NCBI GenBank assembly: GCA_005882055.1
Contig: VBGQ01000062.1
Coordinates: forward strand, 1 to 10,489
Reading direction: 5' to 3'
Length of the DNA: 10,489 nt
Source of the DNA: Chloroflexota bacterium
GTDB taxonomy: Bacteria; Chloroflexota; Limnocylindria; QHBO01
Shown: positions 1 to 6,174 of the stretch, piece by piece
How the letters are laid out: each line of letters begins with the position of its first letter
Numbering within the stretch: position 1 is the stretch's first letter
Notes under the pieces: model-generated
Seen by the model: the letters and a program-made list of their open reading frames with translations, nothing else
What the model was told of the DNA's origin: nothing
The model's database searches: none
Position numbers and translations under genes: made by a program

Positions 1-149
1 CCCCATCGGGAATCGAAGTTCGTGGATTACCGGGTGGACAACTCGCCATGCCGGGGACGAAACCTCGGTAGCGTGCGTTGGGTCAGCCGCCGACCATGCA
101 TCCGGAGCACCCATTTGCCGCCTCTCGCCGCGCTCGCACCGCGATCCAG
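1..149. other. Window edge upstream of dnaB; no gene called
   Basis: No gene can be supported here. Frame 1 is open from the window edge to a TGA at 151-153, overlapping the dnaB ATG as ATGA. Its first 15 or so codons are GC-rich in third position, but the translation becomes Arg/Cys-rich and matches nothing I recognise. Frame 3 is open to a TAG at 69-71. In many bacteria rplI precedes dnaB, but no L9 C-terminus is recognisable. This could be an intergenic region or the tail of an unrecognised gene. Confidence 0.3.
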
Positions 150-1499
150 ATGAGCATCGACAAGCTCGCGCCACAGGCGGTAGACGCTGAACAGAGTGTT
201 CTCGGGTCGCTGCTCATCGACGGGGACGCCATCCTGAGGGTCGCGGACTTCCTCCATCCGGAGGACTTCTACCGCCAGCAGCACGCGGATATCTACGCCT
301 CGATGCTCGCGCTGCATGCCCAGCGCGAGCCGATCGACCTCGTCACGCTTGCCGACGAGCTCGCTCGGCGCGAGCGGCTCGACGGAGTCGGCGGCCCAGC
401 GTACCTGGCCACGATCATGAACATGGTGCCGACAGCCGTCCACGTCGAGCACTACGGGCGCATCGTCGAGCGCAAGGCGGTGCTCCGTAACCTGATCGGG
501 GCGGCGGGCAAGATCGCGGCGGTCGGGTATGAGGAAGCGAACGACGCAGAAGTCGCCATCGACCGGGCGGAGTCGATCCTGTTCGAGATCAGCCAGCGCC
601 GGACGGTCGGCGGCTTCGAGTCCCTGGCCACCCTCCTCGGCCAGGCGTACGACAGGCTCGAATACCTGCACGAGCACCGCGGCCAGATCCTGGGCATCCC
701 GTCCGGGCTCACACAGCTGGACACGCTGCTCGGCGGCTTTCAGCCGTCGGACCTCATCATCCTGGCCGCCCGTCCGAGCGTGGGAAAGACCAGCCTGGCG
801 TTGAACATCGCGCAGCACGCGTCGATCCGCGAGGAGAAGAAGGTCGCGGTCTTCAGCCTGGAGATGAGCAAGGAACAGCTCTCGCTCCGTCTACTTTCGG
901 CGGAGACCGGCATCAACCCGCGGCCCCTGCAGACCGGGTTCATGGAGGAGACCGATTGGAGCAAGATCGCCACGGTCATGAATGACATGGCCGGCGCCTC
1001 GATGTGGGTGGACGACTCATCGGTGCTATCGGTCATGGAGCTGCGCACCAAGGCCAGGCGACTGGAGGCGGAGCAGCACGGCCTCGACCTAGTCATCGTG
1101 GACTACCTCCAGCTGATGCAGGCCAGCGTGCAGAGCCGCGAGCCCAACCGCGTACAGGAGGTGAGCGAGATCAGTCGCGGCCTGAAGCAGCTCGCGCGCG
1201 AGCTCAAGGTTCCGGTCATCGCGGTCTCGCAGCTGTCGCGCGGCGTCGAGCAGCGCGGGTCCGCTGAGCCGCGGCTCTCGGACCTGCGCGAGTCGGGATC
1301 GATCGAGCAGGATGCGGACGTGGTGATCTTCCTGTATCGCGACGGCGAGCAGAACCCGGAGAGCGAGGTCGAGCTGCTCAAGGCCAAGATCGCCAAGCAC
1401 CGCAACGGGCCCATCGGGGAGGTCCCGCTGCAGTTCCGAAAGTCGACCACGCGCTTCCACAGCGTGGTGCGCGAGGAGGCCGTCGCCCCGTTCTCCTAG
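150..1499 (+). CDS. dnaB: Replicative DNA helicase DnaB
   Basis: This is the hexameric replicative helicase, which unwinds DNA 5'-3' at the fork and recruits primase. The protein has 449 aa, normal for the family, with no intein. The N-terminal helical domain opens with LAPQAVDAEQSVLGSLLIDG, the usual DnaB start region. The RecA-like ATPase follows from about residue 180. Its Walker A is ARPSVGKTS with the lysine at 213 (many DnaBs have Met where this has Val). Walker B is LVIVDYLQLM with Asp318, the SQLSR motif has Gln361, and the KHRNGP arginine-finger region has Arg418. I chose the ATG at 150 because family homology begins there. In-frame TTG (78) and ATG (96) would add 24 or 18 residues with no family match, and none of the three has a strong Shine-Dalgarno. 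A 171-bp gap follows, so it probably does not share an operon with the next gene. Confidence 0.96.
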   Translation: MSIDKLAPQAVDAEQSVLGSLLIDGDAILRVADFLHPEDFYRQQHADIYASMLALHAQREPIDLVTLADELARRERLDGVGGPAYLATIMNMVPTAVHVEHYGRIVERKAVLRNLIGAAGKIAAVGYEEANDAEVAIDRAESILFEISQRRTVGGFESLATLLGQAYDRLEYLHEHRGQILGIPSGLTQLDTLLGGFQPSDLIILAARPSVGKTSLALNIAQHASIREEKKVAVFSLEMSKEQLSLRLLSAETGINPRPLQTGFMEETDWSKIATVMNDMAGASMWVDDSSVLSVMELRTKARRLEAEQHGLDLVIVDYLQLMQASVQSREPNRVQEVSEISRGLKQLARELKVPVIAVSQLSRGVEQRGSAEPRLSDLRESGSIEQDADVVIFLYRDGEQNPESEVELLKAKIAKHRNGPIGEVPLQFRKSTTRFHSVVREEAVAPFS

Positions 1500-1540
1500 G
1501 AATGTCCGGGCCGCATCTTCCCCACGCTTGTAGCCGCGTG

Positions 1541-1546
1541 TATAGT
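1541..1546 (+). promoter_or_regulatory. Putative -10 element upstream of the zinc-ribbon gene
   Basis: TATAGT, preceded directly by TG, lies in the 171-bp gap between dnaB and the zinc-ribbon gene. It resembles the sigma-70 -10 consensus and stands out in GC-rich DNA. No convincing -35 hexamer lies 16-18 bp upstream. If used, transcription would start near 1553 and leave a leader of about 118 nt containing only minor hairpins. This is inferred from sequence likeness. Confidence 0.4.
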
Positions 1547-1670
1547 CGGCGGCTGTAATCGTCCGGCCCACGCTCGACCCGAGTCTTCGTCGATCCCGCA
1601 GCCTTCGGCACGCGATCAGCTCAGGCTTGAGGAGCAAGAGGGACGTGCCGCACAGGAGGTTAGGGAAAGG

Positions 1671-1973
1671 GTGTACGCCGACAAGACCATCCGCTGTCGG
1701 GACTGCGGGATGGACTTCGTCTTCAGCGCCGGCGAGCAGAAGTTCTACGCCGAGAAGGGTCTCGTCAACGAACCCCAGCGCTGTCAGAGCTGTCGAGCCG
1801 TCGCGAAGCAGAACCGTGCGCTCGGCATCGGCGGGGGTAATGGGGGTCAGCGCGAGATGCACGCGGCGGTGTGCGCCGAGTGTGGCGGGCAGGCACTCGT
1901 GCCCTTCCTGCCCAGGAACGATCGCCCGGTCTACTGCAGCAGCTGCTTCGATAAGGTTCGCGCGCGCGCCTGA
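1671..1973 (+). CDS. Small double zinc-ribbon protein
   Basis: This 100-aa soluble protein has eight cysteines arranged as four CxxC pairs: C9/C12 with C38/C41, and C68/C71 with C89/C92. The first half (YADKTIRCRDCGMDFVFS, then KGLVNEPQRCQSCR) matches the 'probable zinc-ribbon' domain found in many small bacterial proteins. The second half (CAECGG, VPFLP, RPVYCSSCF) is the companion CxxC finger. A Gly-rich linker at about 52-60 joins them. Two bound zincs are expected. The molecular role of such proteins is unknown to me; nucleic-acid or protein binding is only a guess. The start is GTG at 1671, with AGGAGG at 1654-1659, an 11-nt spacer that is slightly long. A terminator-like hairpin follows, so it is probably a monocistronic unit. 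Confidence 0.85.
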   Translation: MYADKTIRCRDCGMDFVFSAGEQKFYAEKGLVNEPQRCQSCRAVAKQNRALGIGGGNGGQREMHAAVCAECGGQALVPFLPRNDRPVYCSSCFDKVRARA

Positions 1974-2009
1974 GCCTCGCGGCAGGCAAGCCGCCAGACC
2001 ACCCTGAGG

Positions 2010-2036
2010 ACGCCGCCGCCTGAGGCGGCGTTCGCG
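2010..2036 (+). terminator. Terminator-like hairpin after the zinc-ribbon gene
   Basis: ACGCCGCC (2010-2017) pairs perfectly with GGCGGCGT (2024-2031) around a 6-nt loop. It lies 37 nt after the zinc-ribbon stop codon. The trailer (TTCGCGTCTC) is poor in T, so termination may be weak or Rho-assisted. It sits upstream of the putative purA -10 and therefore separates the two transcription units. Confidence 0.55.
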
Positions 2037-2044
2037 TCTCCGCG

Positions 2045-2050
2045 TACGAT
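2045..2050 (+). promoter_or_regulatory. Weak -10-like hexamer before purA
   Basis: TACGAT lies 40 bp upstream of the purA GTG and downstream of the hairpin at 2010-2031. It differs from TATAAT at two positions. I see no -35 match at normal spacing. It is listed because similarly placed hexamers precede guaB3 and guaA; support is weak. Confidence 0.25.
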
Positions 2051-2089
2051 AGGAGCCACCAGCCCCCGTCTCGAGGTCCGTGCCTGCCC

Positions 2090-3406
2090 GTGTCCGTGAT
2101 CGCCGTCGTCGGAGCCCAATGGGGCGACGAGGGGAAGGGTCGGGTGGTCGACTACCTGGCGGCGGACGCGAGGCTGGTGATCCGCTACGGGGGCGGCAAC
2201 AACGCCGGGCACACCGTGGTCAACCCGCACGGCCACTTCAAGCTGCACCTTGTCCCTTCCGGCATCTTCCACCGCGCCACACGTAACCTCCTGGGCAATG
2301 GGGTGGTGATCCACCCGCCCGCCCTACTCGCCGAGCTCGACCACCTGGCCTCTGCCGGCTTCGATTGCTCGAATCTGTTCATCGCCGACCGAGCGCACCT
2401 GGTGATGCCGTGGCACCTGCTGCTCGACCAGCTCGAGGAACGCGAGCGAGGCGCTGCGAAGCTGGGAACCACCTCGCGTGGCATCGGTCCCGCCTATGTG
2501 GACAAGGTCGCGCGGCGTGGCTTCCGGATGATCGACCTGCTCGAGCCCGATGGCTTCCGCGAACGGCTCAGCCTTGCCGTCGGGCGCGTCCGTCGCCTTG
2601 TGGATACCTACTACGCGGCGGGCGGTCCCGAGGACGAGCTGGCGGGTGCCATCCGCGAGGCGACCGACTCGCACCAGATCGCCGACGAGTACCTTGGAGC
2701 CGCGGCACGGCTCGCGCCGCACGTCGTGGACGGGCATGCGCTCGTCGACGAGGCCCTCGAGCGTGGTGACTCGATCCTGCTCGAGGGACAGCTGGGAACC
2801 ATGCGCGACATCGACTGGGGGGTCTACCCCTACGTCACCAGCTCGTCGCCGATCCCCGGCGGGGCCAGCCTGGGCGCCGGCCTGCCGGCGGTGCGCATCG
2901 ACAAGGTGATGGGCGTGGCAAAGGCGTACACCACCGCGGTGGGCGCCGGGCCGCTGCCCACCGAGCTCGACGATGCGAACGGAGAGCGTCTGCGCGATCG
3001 GGGCGCGGAGTACGGCACCTCGACAGGTCGCGCCCGCCGCTGCGGGTGGTACGACGCGGTGGCGGTCCGGTTCAGCGTCCGCCTGGCGGGCTATTCATCG
3101 GTGGCGCTCACCAAGCTCGACGTCCTCGATGCCTTCGAGCGCATCCGCGTGTGCACCGCGTACCGCGATCCGGTCACCGACGCGCAATGGCAGACGGTGC
3201 CGGCATCGGCATCGGTCTATGGCCGGCTGAAGCCGGTCTACGAGGAGCTCGACGGATGGAAGACCGATACCGCCCTGGCGCGCTCGTGGACTGACCTGCC
3301 GGCTCCGGCGCGGGCTTATGTCGAGCGCCTCGAGGCTCTGGCGGGCGTACCGATATCGCATGTCTCGGTCGGCCCAGCCAGGGAACAGATGATCGTCAGA
3401 AGTTGA
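2090..3406 (+). CDS. purA: Adenylosuccinate synthetase
   Basis: PurA joins IMP and aspartate using GTP, the first committed step to AMP. The 438 aa is normal length. The P-loop QWGDEGKGR carries catalytic Asp13, and GGGNNAGHTV carries His41; both keep the E. coli numbering. GTTSRGIGPAY is at 126-136, the KVARR arginine at about 143, and TGRARRCGW at about 312-320. The C-terminal nucleotide-base region has TKLDVLDAFERI, and the protein ends with the usual 'VGPAREQMI'. The oddity is EGQLGTMRDIDWG starting at 232. Most PurAs read EGAQGT there, so the IMP-contacting Gln (224 in E. coli) is Leu235 here, with a Gln one position earlier. The start is GTG 2090, with GAGGT at 2073-2077, 12 nt away. 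GTG 2096 is an in-frame alternative. The TGA overlaps the ATG of a candidate small ORF. Confidence 0.96.
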   Translation: MSVIAVVGAQWGDEGKGRVVDYLAADARLVIRYGGGNNAGHTVVNPHGHFKLHLVPSGIFHRATRNLLGNGVVIHPPALLAELDHLASAGFDCSNLFIADRAHLVMPWHLLLDQLEERERGAAKLGTTSRGIGPAYVDKVARRGFRMIDLLEPDGFRERLSLAVGRVRRLVDTYYAAGGPEDELAGAIREATDSHQIADEYLGAAARLAPHVVDGHALVDEALERGDSILLEGQLGTMRDIDWGVYPYVTSSSPIPGGASLGAGLPAVRIDKVMGVAKAYTTAVGAGPLPTELDDANGERLRDRGAEYGTSTGRARRCGWYDAVAVRFSVRLAGYSSVALTKLDVLDAFERIRVCTAYRDPVTDAQWQTVPASASVYGRLKPVYEELDGWKTDTALARSWTDLPAPARAYVERLEALAGVPISHVSVGPAREQMIVRS

Positions 3407-3516
3407 TGGCGCGGGAGTCGATGGCGCGCCCGAAGGACGCCTTGCGCGGCGTTGCAACGCGCTGCAGGGCCCTCCGTGCACGCCCTGAAATCCGGTCCGC
3501 GGAGGTGTTGGGTTGA
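3406..3516 (+). CDS. Candidate small ORF bridging purA and the oxidoreductase gene
   Basis: A 36-codon frame starts at an ATG inside the purA stop (TGATG, 3404-3408) and ends at a TGA inside the next start codon (TTGA, 3513-3516). The peptide (MARESMARPKDALRG...) is basic, with about nine arginines, and has one cysteine and no recognisable domain. About 80% of its codons end in G or C, slightly below the neighbours. A second in-frame ATG at 3421 has GGGAG three bases upstream, too close for a good Shine-Dalgarno. It could be a real small protein, a frame that keeps ribosomes moving between purA and the oxidoreductase gene, or chance. No homologue is known to me. Confidence 0.3.
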   Translation: MARESMARPKDALRGVATRCRALRARPEIRSAEVLG

Positions 3517-4415
3517 AGGTTGGAGTGATCGTTCCCCAGGGGTGGACGGGGGAGTTCGATGGGTGGGAGCCGAAGGCCGCCTGGGCCAGGACGGCGGGGG
3601 TGGCGAAAGAGGCGGATCGGCTCGGCTTCGAATCGATCTGGCTCTTCGACCACTTCCACACGGTTCCCAAGCCAACCGATGAGATGACCTTCGAGTCGTT
3701 CACCGCGCTCTCAGCGCTCGCCGCGCTGACCACGCGGGTGCGGCTCGGCCACATCGTGATCTGCAACGGCTACCGCAACCCGGCGCTGGTGGCCAAGATG
3801 ATCGGCACCATGGACGTCATCGCCGGCGGCCGCATGGAGCTCGGCATCGGTGCCGGTTGGAAGCGCGACGAATGGCTGGCCTACGGGTACGGCTTTCCCG
3901 AGACCCGCGAACGGCTGGCCGCCCTCGCGGACGGGCTGGGAGTGATCACCGCCATGCTCGCCCCCGGACGGACCACGCACGCCACCTTCGAGGGCAGCCA
4001 CGCCCACGTCGAGGATGCCATCAACCTCCCCAAGGGCCTGCAGCAGCCGAGGGTGCCGATCATGGTCGGTGGCAACGGGCCTGAGGTGACCTGGCGTCTC
4101 GCGGCGCGCCACGCCGACGAGCTGAACGTCGACGGGATGTCACCGGCGGAGGTCCGCGAGGCGCTGCCCACCATCGCGGCCCGCTGCGAGGAGATCGGCC
4201 GCGATCCCGCCGAGCTGCGGGTCTCGGTGCACATCTGGTGGGGCGACGATGCCTGGCGTCGACCGGGGGAGGCGCGCCAGCAGCTGTTGCGCGAGTACGC
4301 GGAGGGCGGCGTTACCCGGGTGATGGGCCTCCTCCAGGAGAGCGCCGATTCGGACGAGCCGCTCGCCGCGCTGGCGGAGGACGTGCGGGCCGCGGGCCTG
4401 GCGCTGGAGGATTGA
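3513..4415 (+). CDS. Luciferase-like (LLM) F420-dependent oxidoreductase
   Basis: This 300-aa protein of the bacterial-luciferase TIM-barrel superfamily resembles the subgroup named after Rv1855c of Mycobacterium. Members typically use reduced coenzyme F420 (some FMN) for hydride transfer; the substrate cannot be told from sequence. Visible family blocks are VGVIVPQGW at the N-terminus, EADRLGFESIWLFDHF, TTRVRLGHIVICNGYRNPALVAK, GGRMELGIGAGWKRDEW, YGFPETRERL and PIMVGGNGPEVTWRLAARHADELN. No signal peptide or membrane segment is seen. The TTG start at 3513 is supported by GGAGGTG at 3501-3507, the best-placed Shine-Dalgarno in the window. It lies 106 bp after purA and may be co-transcribed with it, but has no evident purine role. 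F420 use is inferred from family only; no F420 biosynthesis gene is in view. Confidence 0.88.
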   Translation: MKVGVIVPQGWTGEFDGWEPKAAWARTAGVAKEADRLGFESIWLFDHFHTVPKPTDEMTFESFTALSALAALTTRVRLGHIVICNGYRNPALVAKMIGTMDVIAGGRMELGIGAGWKRDEWLAYGYGFPETRERLAALADGLGVITAMLAPGRTTHATFEGSHAHVEDAINLPKGLQQPRVPIMVGGNGPEVTWRLAARHADELNVDGMSPAEVREALPTIAARCEEIGRDPAELRVSVHIWWGDDAWRRPGEARQQLLREYAEGGVTRVMGLLQESADSDEPLAALAEDVRAAGLALED

Positions 4416-4437
4416 CCGATTGGCGCGTGCCCTCCGC

Positions 4438-4443
4438 TATACT
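4438..4443 (+). promoter_or_regulatory. Putative -10 element of the guaB3 leader
   Basis: TATACT lies 23 nt after the oxidoreductase stop and 130 nt before the guaB3 ATG. TTGACC at 4412-4417 is a good -35 match, but the 20-bp spacer is long. TTGGCG at 4420-4425 would leave only 12 bp. Transcription would begin near 4450. Only about 24 bp lie between the downstream hairpin and the ATG, so the guaB3 promoter has to lie upstream of that hairpin. Confidence 0.5.
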
Positions 4444-4449
4444 CCGCCA

Positions 4450-4573
4450 AAGCCGCAGCCGACACGCGCCTGGTGCACCTGATTCGAGCGGTCTCAGTGC
4501 AACGCGACATTCATAGCCCGCGCCGGCTGACGCCGTCCGCGGGCCTTTTGCTAGCCGATCCGGGACGGCGACG
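4450..4573 (+). promoter_or_regulatory. Structured 5' leader of guaB3, candidate attenuator
   Basis: The predicted leader has two hairpins. The first pairs TGCA-c-CTGA (4474-4482) with TCAGTGCA (4494-4501): eight base pairs with one bulged C and an 11-nt loop. CGCG at 4465-4468 and 4503-4506 could extend it across an asymmetric internal loop. The second hairpin is the terminator-like stem at 4516-4544. The order promoter, upstream fold, terminator, start codon is the layout of a transcription attenuator or riboswitch. The fold does not match my recollection of the purine, ZTP or THF riboswitch consensus sequences. No clear antiterminator pairing was found by eye. An open frame from GTG 4473 to TGA 4577 also spans the leader and overlaps the guaB3 ATG. 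Confidence 0.45.
4516..4549 (+). terminator. Intrinsic-terminator-like hairpin inside the guaB3 leader
   Basis: GCCCGCG (4516-4522) pairs with CGCGGGC (4538-4544). An inner CGGC (4524-4527) pairs with GCCG (4532-4535) around a TGAC loop. CTTTTG follows, a short T run. The stem ends 29 nt before the guaB3 ATG. It may end the upstream purA/oxidoreductase transcript, control read-through into guaB3, or both. Confidence 0.6.
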
Positions 4574-5749
4574 ATGATCGACCAGCCGATGGCCGCTGGC
4601 GCCATCCAGGACGTGGTCGGCACCCGACTGCGGCGGGCCTACGGATTCGAGGAGGTCGCGCTCGTTCCGGGCGAGGTGACCATCGATCCGGCCGAAGTCG
4701 AGCTTGGGGTGGAGATCGGCGGTCGTCGACTTGCGATCCCCTTCATGGCGGCGGCCATGGATGCCGTATCGGACGTCGAGGTTGCGCTGCGCATGACGCA
4801 GGCCGGCGGCCTGGCGTTCGTCAACCTCGAAGGGCTCTATGCCCGGTACGAGGACGCATCGGCGATCATCGAACGCGTCGTGTCGGCGGCGACGGGCGAA
4901 GAGGCCGCAAGGGTGCTGGCCGCGGCCTACGATGAGGCGCCGCGCGACGAGCTGATCCGCGCCCTCATCACCCGCATCAAGGCTCGTGGCGGGATCGCCG
5001 CCGTCTCGACGACGCCGGCGTCCGCGTGGCATCACGCGGAGCTGGCCGCGGAGGCGGGCGCGGACCTCTTCCTGGTCCAGTCGCAGGTCTCGAGCGCCCG
5101 GCACATCTCGACCTCCGGCCGTGTCCTCTCGCTGGCCGACCTGACCGGCGGGCTGCACATCCCGGTCATGGTCGGCAACACGGTCAGCGGCGCGGCGGCC
5201 TATCAGCTGATGCACCAGGGCGCCGCCGCGGTCCTGGTCGGGGTCGGCCCTGGAGCCGCATGCACCACCAGGGAGGTGCTCGGCATCGGTGTGCCCCAGG
5301 TGAGCGCGACGCTGGAGGTGGCCGCGGCCCGGGACCGCTTCGCGCAGGAGACCGGTCGCTACGTCCCGATCGTGACCGATGGCGGCATGAAGACAGGCGG
5401 CGACATCGCCAAGGCGATCGCCTCCGGGGCCGATGCGGTGATGCTCGGCTCGCCGTTCGCGGCGGCGTTGGAGGCCCCGGGTCGCGGCACCAATTGGGGC
5501 ATGGCCGCACCCTCACCGACCCTGCCGCGCGGCACGCGCATCCGGGTCGGAGAGCGACTGCCACTCGAGCAGATCCTGTTTGGACCCGCGGCGACGAGCC
5601 ACGGCACGCAGAACCTGGTCGGCGCCCTTCGCCAGTCGATGGCAGCCCTGGGCGCGCGCACGATTGCCGAGATGCACCGGGTCGAGATGGTGATCGCACC
5701 GGCGATCGCGACCGAGGGCAAGTCCTGGCAGCTCGCCGGCCGAGAGTAG
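4574..5749 (+). CDS. guaB3: GuaB3-type IMP dehydrogenase (no CBS domains)
   Basis: This 391-aa TIM-barrel protein belongs to the IMP dehydrogenase-related GuaB3 family of actinobacteria, cyanobacteria and Chloroflexota. IMPDH oxidises IMP to XMP with NAD+, the first step to GMP. The catalytic-loop cysteine is Cys230 in GPGAACTTREVLGIGVPQ. Phosphate-site residues are in VTDGGMKTGGDIAKA (Asp269) and GADAVMLGS. The flap region reads GRGTNWGMA...PTLPRGTRIRVGE, as in GuaB3 rather than canonical GuaB. The tandem CBS (Bateman) insert of canonical IMPDH is missing, so adenine/guanine-nucleotide allostery through it is not expected. The stretch where GuaB has its NAD-binding Asp reads LFLVQSQVSSARH, a GuaB3 hallmark. 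The ATG at 4574 has only a weak GGGA upstream. The family has a record of uncertain annotation; cyanobacterial members have been reported to have IMPDH activity. Proximity to guaA supports that role here. Confidence 0.88.
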   Translation: MIDQPMAAGAIQDVVGTRLRRAYGFEEVALVPGEVTIDPAEVELGVEIGGRRLAIPFMAAAMDAVSDVEVALRMTQAGGLAFVNLEGLYARYEDASAIIERVVSAATGEEAARVLAAAYDEAPRDELIRALITRIKARGGIAAVSTTPASAWHHAELAAEAGADLFLVQSQVSSARHISTSGRVLSLADLTGGLHIPVMVGNTVSGAAAYQLMHQGAAAVLVGVGPGAACTTREVLGIGVPQVSATLEVAAARDRFAQETGRYVPIVTDGGMKTGGDIAKAIASGADAVMLGSPFAAALEAPGRGTNWGMAAPSPTLPRGTRIRVGERLPLEQILFGPAATSHGTQNLVGALRQSMAALGARTIAEMHRVEMVIAPAIATEGKSWQLAGRE

Positions 5750-5750
5750 C

Positions 5751-6146
5751 GTGGATCGCGCGACGGTCCAAGCCTGGCTCGACCGCTACGTCGACGCTTG
5801 GCAGCAGAACGAGCCTGGCCCTATTGAGGCGCTTTTCACCGAGGATGCCACCTACGGGTTCGCACCTTTCGGCGAGGACAACATCGCACGGGGTCACGCG
5901 GAGATCCTGAAGGGCTGGCTCGACAACCCAGATCCGCCCGGGACTTGGGAGGCGCACTACGAGCCGTTCGCCGTTGATGGGAACCGCGCGGTAGCCACGG
6001 GAACGAGCCACTACTTTCCGGCACATCCCTCTGGCGACCGCCGCTACTACAACGTCTACCTTCTCGAGTTCGCGCCCGATGGCCGCTGCTCCGCGTTCAC
6101 CGAGCTGTATATGCGCGAGCAGACCCGGACGCCCGAGCAGGCTTGA
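5751..6146 (+). CDS. NTF2/SnoaL-like small protein
   Basis: This 131-aa protein has the NTF2-like cone fold signature. It opens with an N-terminal helix (VQAWLDRYVDAWQQNEPGPIEALFTEDATYGFAPF), then a 'GHAEILKGW' helix. Beta strands follow: WEAHYEPFAVDGNRAVATGTSHYF, RRYYNVYLLEFAPDGRCSAFTELYM. The fold serves many enzymes (cyclases, isomerases) and binding proteins, and I cannot assign a substrate. No signal peptide is seen. GTG 5751 starts one base after the guaB3 TAG, so it is almost certainly translated from the same mRNA. Its own Shine-Dalgarno is poor (GAGAG in the end of guaB3), which suggests coupling. Only 28 bp separate its stop from the convergent gene on the other strand, with no clear bidirectional terminator. 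Confidence 0.8.
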   Translation: MDRATVQAWLDRYVDAWQQNEPGPIEALFTEDATYGFAPFGEDNIARGHAEILKGWLDNPDPPGTWEAHYEPFAVDGNRAVATGTSHYFPAHPSGDRRYYNVYLLEFAPDGRCSAFTELYMREQTRTPEQA

Positions 6147-6174
6147 CCATCCAGTCCACGATCCACGCGCCGGA

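Noticed and set aside
27..818. 263-codon - strand frame across the dnaB start
   Set aside because: It is antisense to well-conserved DnaB sequence. Long shadow frames are expected in GC-rich DNA, and the translation has no recognisable domain.
765..1430. Possible intein in dnaB
   Set aside because: DnaB is a frequent intein host, but the distance from Walker A to the C-terminal motifs is normal and the total is 449 aa, so none is present.
2010..2031. Hairpin before purA as a purA attenuator
   Set aside because: The only -10-like element for purA lies downstream of it, so it more likely ends the zinc-ribbon transcript. The promoter assignment itself is weak.
3405..3428. Two copies of GATGGCGCG spaced 15 bp apart after purA
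   Set aside because: They are short and partly coding in the candidate small ORF (MARES/MARPK). They are too brief to be called an operator or attachment-site repeat.
4476..4501. tRNA-like T-loop (GATTCGAGC) in the guaB3 leader
   Set aside because: The flanking bases do not form a T-stem. No acceptor stem, anticodon arm or CCA end is present, and the bases fit better in the bulged hairpin.
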